The position numbers and the translations under genes were made by a program. The notes beneath the pieces were generated by a model. That model saw only the letters and a program-made list of their open reading frames with translations. It did no database searches and was not told the DNA's origin. From Owenia fusiformis (lineage: Eukaryota; Annelida; Polychaeta; Sabellida; Oweniidae), in NCBI GenBank assembly GCA_903813345.2, contig CAIIXF020000011.1:10326842-10390841 (forward strand): 64,000 bases of DNA. The letters are read 5' to 3'. Positions 58,716 to 64,000 of the stretch are shown one piece after another; the first letter of the stretch is position 1, and each line of letters starts with the position of its first letter.

Positions 58716-59785
58716 TAGAGTTTATAAAGTATGCCTTACATTTACGTTTTCTCTTTTTTCCATTATTTCCATTATTTATATATCTCATTGCATATATTTA
58801 TACTTAAAATTATCCTTAAATTTCAGTATATTTTTCAGTACATTTTTATACTGACTTTTGCACTTAAATTTCAGTACATTTTTCAGTATATATTTGTACT
58901 TAAATTTATCCTTAAATTTTCAGTGCATTTTTCAGTATATTTTTGCACTTAAATTTGTCCTTAAAATTCAGTACATTTTTCAGTACATATTTATACTTAA
59001 ATAAATTTGTACTTAAAATTCAGTATATTTTTCAGTACATGAATTTGTACTGAAAAATATACTGAAAAAAATTCAGTGCATTTTTCAGTACAAAAATATA
59101 CTTAAATTTGTACTGAAACAAAACTAGTACATTTTTCAGTACATATTTGTACTGAAAACGCTCCTTTCAGTACAAATGCTCTGCCCTAGTGGATGTTATG
59201 GGCTGAGCATGGTTAGTGACAATGTGTTAATTATGTGTTACCCATAAAGTATGGGTACTCTACATTTTCAGCTTTGTTTATATTTTTCTGAAGGGGGAGA
59301 CACTATTCTTAATAGAATGCTCAACAATATGACAAATATTTTCATATCATTTATACCAGTTCAATATATTTCTATATTGTTAGGACCAGGATAACAAACT
59401 AAATTATATGTGCATGTTTTGCATTGTAAACTAAAAAAAAAATCCCTAAATACTTAATGGTGTGTATTGAGATATAGAATATATTTCAGATAATTTTCAA
59501 AAATCTCATTAAACTATTGAACTGTTGTAAAAGACAATCAAAAGTAGTTCTAGTAATACATAACAAAATATCACTCATCTGTATATTTGGCAATTATATA
59601 CTTTTTAAAATCATTCCTAAGTTTGCATGAAGAATTAAGTTTCCTAATGGCAGCTGGAAGATTATTCCAGAGTGTCTGGCCTTGGCGCATAATTGATTTC
59701 TTAGCTATTTCTGAATTATATTTATTTGCTACCAAATAAAATTTAAATCTAGTATTTCTTGTGGAGTGATAACCAAAAAAGAGAT

Positions 59786-61275
59786 GAAAACCTGATTTTT
59801 GCGCAATAAAAATGGCTGCCATTTTGAAATAAGGGGAGCTTTAGAGACACTACTTATGGAACAATTGACGACCTTATGTAGACACATTTTAAAAGTAAAA
59901 TAGTTTTTAATTGCTGTGGAGGATTTTGAATTAGCTACCAATGTGTTGAAAGACAGACTGACAGACGGACAGATGGACATACAAGTGGGTGATAACAATA
60001 GCTCACCCATGTGAGCTAAAAAGACAAGATAAAGATTAAATAATTCCATAACAGCAATGCCAAAGCTACAGCAAATCCCATCGACCAGCAATGGCTGCCA
60101 TTTTTACAAAATCTGTCTACTACTTTTTCAATTAAAGCAAAAATCATAAAATAACACACATAAAAATGGCCAATGGCCGCCTTCTAGCCAAAGTGTCATA
60201 AGACAGTGTGCAATCCTTAAAGGTATACTAAAAAACGTAAAATAACACACATAAAAATGGTGGCCATTTTCAAAATGGCTGCCTTCTAGCCAAAGTATCA
60301 TAAACCAAAGTGCCAATGTGTGTAATTAAAGATTAAATTTTTCACAAAAATGGTGGCCATTTTGAATTAAGCAGCCATAATGAAAATTCCGTCTCGAGCG
60401 GAGGTCTTACAGCCTATAAAATTTGAATAAAAATGTCAACCGGTATTTGAGTAATTGCCTGGACAGACAAATGAACTAACGGAGGAATGGACTGACAGAC
60501 AGACGGACGAATGGACAAACTGCTTTCGCTGGGATAATTACTGTAAAATCTGCACTTAAATCCACCATAAGTCCACCATTTTTAAATCATGCATACATGT
60601 ATATCCCTCCTAACTTTGTTTGATGGGATAAATATAATCCATTGTGTTGAAAAATATCAAAGTCATCACTTCTTGAGGTCAGTACATGTAGATCTAGAGA
60701 CATATAAATAACCTATTACATGTACATTGTATAAGTCTCTGGTAGATGACACAAAAACACACTGGTCAAAATTATTAATGTTAAAATGGCGGCCAATTTT
60801 CAAAATGGCCGCCTTCTACCAAAAAAGTCATTAGACAGTGTGCCGTGCTTATAGTATTCACATACCAAATATGAACAAAATCGCTCCACTACTTTTAGAG
60901 TTATAGCAAAAATCGCAAATAACGAGTAAAGGCAGCCATAAAGGCAGCCATTTTTCAAGATGGCTGCCATGTGCTTCTTTAATATCTAGATTTCTAGCTT
61001 TATTAATGTTCTATATAATTTTTTTACATTTAAAACATATTGCTATTAGTTTTACATATTGCACCTAAATTATTGTAAGATCAGCACTAAAATGGCCCCC
61101 ATTTTTAAATGAATGGCCATTTTGAAAATTTGAACTTCTACCTCCATAGGGTATATGTGTACAAAATATGAACAAAATCGGGCCAACGGTATTTGAGTTA
61201 TTGCCCGTACGGACAGACGGATGGACAGAGGCGTTCCCTATATCCCTCCGAACTCCGTTCGATGGGATAAATAAA
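59786..61275. repeat. Family 3 intronic repeat cluster
   Basis: Many copies of aaaatggcggccattttcaa-type phrases, tatttgagttattgcc, and ggacagacggatggacag followed by tatatccctccgaactccgt and gatgggataaata, at 60000, 60400-60540 and 61130-61270. A typical intronic interspersed repeat of marine invertebrates, noncoding. Confidence 0.7.
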
Positions 61276-61336
61276 AGTTTTACAAACCTAGTTTATATAC
61301 CTGGAACACGTCCAAGCATGGGATAAATGTACTTAC

Positions 61337-61414
61337 CTTCTCTTTGAGTTGAGATTGGTTCTGTATGATGCATACTACAGTGTTCACAATAACACACACA
61401 TAGTTACTCAACTC
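61337..61414 (-). CDS. ATM serine/threonine kinase, internal exon (78 bp)
   Basis: In gene orientation, acceptor tatttgcag (AG at 61416-61415) and donor GAGAAG|gtaagt (GT at 61336-61335). The exon is exactly 26 codons, phase 0 at both ends. It encodes ELSNYVCVIVNTVVCIIQNQ then SQLKEK and aligns with human ATM [20 protein letters not shown] then EVQKQ (from memory). It splices in frame to GLGLLKLL of the 47542-47384 exon, across a 13.8-kb intron. The downstream boundary matches the human exon boundary. The upstream boundary does not, since the human exon is 175 bp, so one more intron is present here. Confidence 0.88.
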
Positions 61415-61689
61415 CTGCAAATACACATACTTCTGCTCACAAAGATAGTTGAAAAATTTCCATGAAAATTTTTTAAAATTATGCTGAACTGAAAGGAATG
61501 TATTAAAAACCCTAATTCGACCTACCACCTTTCCACTTACTTGGTGTGAAGTACAAACAGTAGATCTCCCAGGAATGTGACCTTCGATTTCTCAATCCAT
61601 ATAAAGTTCCAATTTGAGATTTTCAGTTGAAGATACAGAGTACTTCTTGTATTTAAGCATATCATTTCTCGAACATGAAAGTTTCTTAC

Positions 61690-61735
61690 CTCCTCCATTG
61701 AAGAGTCAGTAAAATATATTTGAGCTTTTCCCACA
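61690..61735 (-). CDS. Possible further ATM exon (46 bp)
   Basis: A strong donor, GAGGAG|gtaagaaa, closes a short open segment VGKAQIYFTDSSMEE in phase 0, as the 61414-61337 exon requires. It roughly fits the human VCQTAVTYCKDA region. A candidate acceptor (gccacag, AG at 61737-61736) would make it 46 bp with a phase-2 start. However, that acceptor lies inside a short repeat that is also present, inverted, near 63500, and similarity is weak. Confidence 0.4.
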
Positions 61736-61795
61736 CTGTGGCTAGTCGATCTATGTGGATGCAGTCATTTATATGTAATGTATCGTGGGTGCTCG
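61731..61795 (-). repeat. Short inverted repeat, left copy
   Basis: The reverse complement (acattacat, tgactgcatccacatagatc, gactagccacagtgt) matches 63470-63536 at about 85-90%. The repeats point toward each other across about 1.7 kb. The element identity is unknown. Confidence 0.7.
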
Positions 61796-62772
61796 CGTAC
61801 ATTATAGGGAAAAAGCAAATCGAGGTAAGTGATCTCAGATTTTCTACTTAACATTGTGACTTGAAATCTTGCATACATATTCAATATACATAGTATGACA
61901 ATGTGTGAAAGTTTCAGCTACCATATTCCTGTTATAGGGAAGATATTAGAAAAACATTTCGTAAACGTCAACATATATGTATAAAATGGATGCACCTATG
62001 TATCATTTGGATTCAGAACGGTAACAAATGGATGCTTTAATAAATTATACTTTTATCATGATGATTTATTTACTGATGGACAACTGGCCAGATTTTCTTT
62101 GTATACATTGTTCGGATAAACATTCCTTATTCATTAAAGTAATTAGCCACCCATCGACCCACTGGAATACCCACAAATCAAGTTTCATAGCCTTGCCCAA
62201 GTCGGTCTCTTTTACTTATCTTGATTTCTATTATGACTGCCTTGTACCCAAGAGAAAGCCACATGCTTTACCATCCAATGTTTTTGTCGGTAAAATTTGA
62301 CAAATCAACGACGAGCCTACATTGCCGGACTTGGTCTTCGTGCATTTCCATCGAGAATTTAGTTTTGATTTTGAATCAACAATGAATTGCATGATTTCAT
62401 TTAGACAAGTATTAATGACTGCTTACATTCCAATGTACATTTAATAACATAATATATTGTAACTCTCAAGAATAACTCGATCAGATCATTGAATTTCAAG
62501 TCCTAGACGGGTAGTTTGCTTTTTTATGCAGGTCAACCTGATAACGTTTTGATTGGTCAATCAGCCTGAAGTCACATGTTGTGTCCATGTCCATATTGTC
62601 AATCAATATGGTTTTGCGATACCGTTAGGTAGCCTAGGTATTATGGGAATCTCGGAACCGCTGAATAACTTAGCATAATATCATAGATGATGCATTGGAT
62701 TGTTTAAGGTTGTAATAATTCAAGATTAGCTTAGTAAATAAATACCGACTTGGGCAAGGCTACAAGTTTCAG
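61796..62772. other. Intron with a second short inverted repeat
   Basis: aagtttcatagccttgccca plus agtcggt (62187-62213) is inverted at about 62746-62772 (accgacttgggcaaggctac with aagttt). The segment 62540-62640 carries a gattggtcaatcag box and several CG dinucleotides, giving it a weakly promoter-like look. No gene is established. Confidence 0.45.
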
Positions 62773-62935
62773 AGCCATTAACATTCCTTGAAAGTGACAA
62801 TGAGCAGCCAACAGATAGACCATCTGTAAATCTTGATGATTTTGTCAGCTCAGCTGAACGAGCCTCCAGATTCCTTGAAACAAATGACCACAATTCAAGA
62901 ATAATATTATCTATTTACAATTTTTTGAAATCGTG
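62773..62935 (+). other. Unassigned plus-strand exon candidate (163 bp)
   Basis: acaagtttcag is followed by an open segment including PLTFLESDNEQPTDRPSVNL, then DDFVSSAERASRFLE and RIILSIYNFLKS. It ends at a consensus donor TCGTG|gtaagt (GT at 62936-62937), and staying in frame past the donor gives an immediate stop. Composition is coding-like and unlike the surrounding intron. I do not recognise the protein. It is antisense to ATM, so it would be an intronic gene or a transposase exon. The acceptor lies at the edge of a short inverted repeat. Confidence 0.4.
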
Positions 62936-64000
62936 GTAAGTCGAATCTTTCCAATTACCAATATAGCATTATTATTGTTTTTTGACACTGTGGATTAAAA
63001 TATTAAAAATACACACATTCAAAATGATTCAATTGAAACCTAGCCAGTCTGTTCAATGAATCCAATCAGAGCGTCTACTAATCCACATGATACATCATAA
63101 TTAAATTGCTGTTTTAAAGCTGATATTTCATACCATAACCCCAAAAATATTATAGAACGCATTGTAATTGTATTTTACTTCACACAGACATATTTGTGTA
63201 TGTGAAATAATTATATTACTTGAATTTTTTATTCCCCATTACAAGGTAAACCTATAGCAAATTATACAGCCTTCTCACAGCTGTGAGCGAGATGATAAAA
63301 CTGGTCGAGTGAACTCGTTTGAGTTATCTATTCTCCGTAAAAATATTAGAGAATGTGTGTTTATAGCGTAGCTTTGGTTTTGTAAATCAATGAAGTATGA
63401 TATACACGGATGAGTAAATATAGATTATTTAAACAGAAGTGCAAAATTCTTCCATTGAAAAGTACAGAGGCGGGTACTCACGAAACATTACATGTGCCTG
63501 ACTGCATCCACATAGATCGACTAGCCACAGTGTTCCCAAGGGGGATCTCCCAAAGTTCAGTGTTGGTATTGGGTCACACGGTATCCATGTGATAGATCCA
63601 TATAAGGCTTGGCGCATTGTGCAGCATGCGTCCTGGGATGTGAGGAGGTTCACTTTTTAAAAAATCAAATGGGGGGTCACTTTTGACAATCAGAGACAAA
63701 CATTATGTTAAACCAATCAATTGTTATCAAATGAAAACAAAATATTAATTCCTTAATCCGTATACTTCTTTGTTTTTATAACTGCTAAACCACCTTGATT
63801 ACAGAAGATATACTGTAGAGTAGTGAAGAAATTGTTTTTCAATCTTACTGTACATGTACCGGTAGGACCTACATTTACCATGTGAATGGATACAATATTT
63901 ATTTATTTATTTCCATGGATATGTAACTGGGGAGGCACATAATGTCTTCTAGTGATTTCAGATTTGTATTGTTTGCACTTCTATTTTATTTACATGTAAT
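62936..64000. other. Intron to the window edge; contains the right copy of the inverted repeat
   Basis: 63470-63536 is the partner of 61731-61795. The following 63537-63660 has higher GC and several CG dinucleotides but no convincing reading frame. A tttatttattt run lies at 63899-63912. No further ATM exon was found. Confidence 0.45.

Larger units (their letters stand above)
56528..59191. mobile_element. 2.66-kb foldback element with gtactgaaaa-type tandem-repeat arms
   Basis: The ends are cactagggcagagcatttgt and its exact complement. The left arm (to about 56840) and right arm (from about 58800) consist of many diverged words of the type gtactgaaaaatatacttaa, a motif that is itself partly palindromic (ttcagtac). 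It is flanked by gat on both sides (3-bp TSD possible). The interior contains a LINE fragment (57330-58490). Confidence 0.75.
56298..59782 (-). mobile_element. 5'-truncated LINE (minus), interrupted by a foldback element
   Basis: The extreme C-terminus of ORF2 lies at 59571-59782: HSTRNTRFKFYL, then QTLWNNLPAAIRKL, the usual Jockey/CR1 ending. Its 3' UTR continues leftward to 59192, is interrupted by 56528-59191, and resumes at 56527-56298. It ends in aaataaagctgaattgaatt and a gaatt-type tail (56298-56330). Flanks ggtgaaaaac and gatgaaaac may be the target duplication. Confidence 0.72.

Noticed and set aside
61537-61734. 65-residue minus-strand ORF as a whole ATM exon
   Set aside because: Only its first 15 codons, up to the donor at 61690, could be ATM. 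The rest lies in the intron and has no similarity.
63470-63592. RT-like phrase in the plus-strand ORF near 63540 (resembling PQGSVLG)
   Set aside because: The match is too short and the frame has no other RT motif around it.
1-64000. LTR retroelement, Polinton or other virus-like element
   Set aside because: No paired LTRs, primer-binding site, integrase, capsid or envelope signature was seen. All RT fragments look like LINE or Penelope-like.

Overview
The window reads as an AT-rich, repeat-crowded piece of a marine invertebrate nuclear genome. A mollusc or other lophotrochozoan is my best guess, from pearl/Helentron-like elements with internal tandem repeats, abundant tacatgta words, and intronic repeats of the 'aaaatggcggccatttt' kind. 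That taxonomic call is inference. There is no sign of bacterial gene organisation.

The only host gene I can support is ATM, the DNA double-strand-break PI3K-like kinase, transcribed on the minus strand. Four consecutive exons can be read with consensus splice sites and matching phases: 61414-61337, 47542-47384, 10837-10702 and 9096-8838. A fifth short upstream exon (61735-61690) is possible. Together they encode the helical-repeat (FAT-proximal) part that aligns, from memory, with about residues 1510-1725 of human ATM. The introns between them are about 13.8 kb, 36.5 kb and 1.6 kb, and a fourth intron runs off the left edge. Essentially all of the remaining window is intron filled by transposons and tandem repeats.

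Layout. 1-8828: a 33-bp minisatellite of roughly 267 copies that starts 10 bp inside the intron after the 9096-8838 exon. 9.1-13.6 kb: a Penelope-like fragment, an ATM exon, a small 8-bp-TSD element, and an L1/Tx1-like LINE nested in an older LINE. 13.9-16.8 kb: a two-unit Helentron-like concatemer (family 1) with three 3' hairpins. 17-27.6 kb: palindromic elements, duplicated LINE 3' ends, family 2 Helentron-like copies and old intronic repeats. 27.9-47.2 kb: a nearly complete, about 6-kb LINE with ORF1 and ORF2, split inside its endonuclease domain by a 13.35-kb three-unit family 1 concatemer. The first unit of that concatemer carries a 5.75-kb foldback element whose arms are a 42-bp dimeric tandem repeat. 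47.4-61.3 kb: a mariner-like long-inverted-repeat element with a family 2 insertion, a 0.9-kb palindrome, a 1.8-kb long-TIR element, and a four-level nest of LINE, foldback, LINE and MITE. 61.3-64 kb: ATM exon(s), short inverted repeats and one unassigned plus-strand exon candidate.

The most unusual structures are the concatemeric Helentron-like units with bypassed or multiplied 3' hairpins, the foldback with tandem-repeat arms, and the minisatellite touching an ATM splice donor. All coordinates and identities were read by eye, without alignment software.
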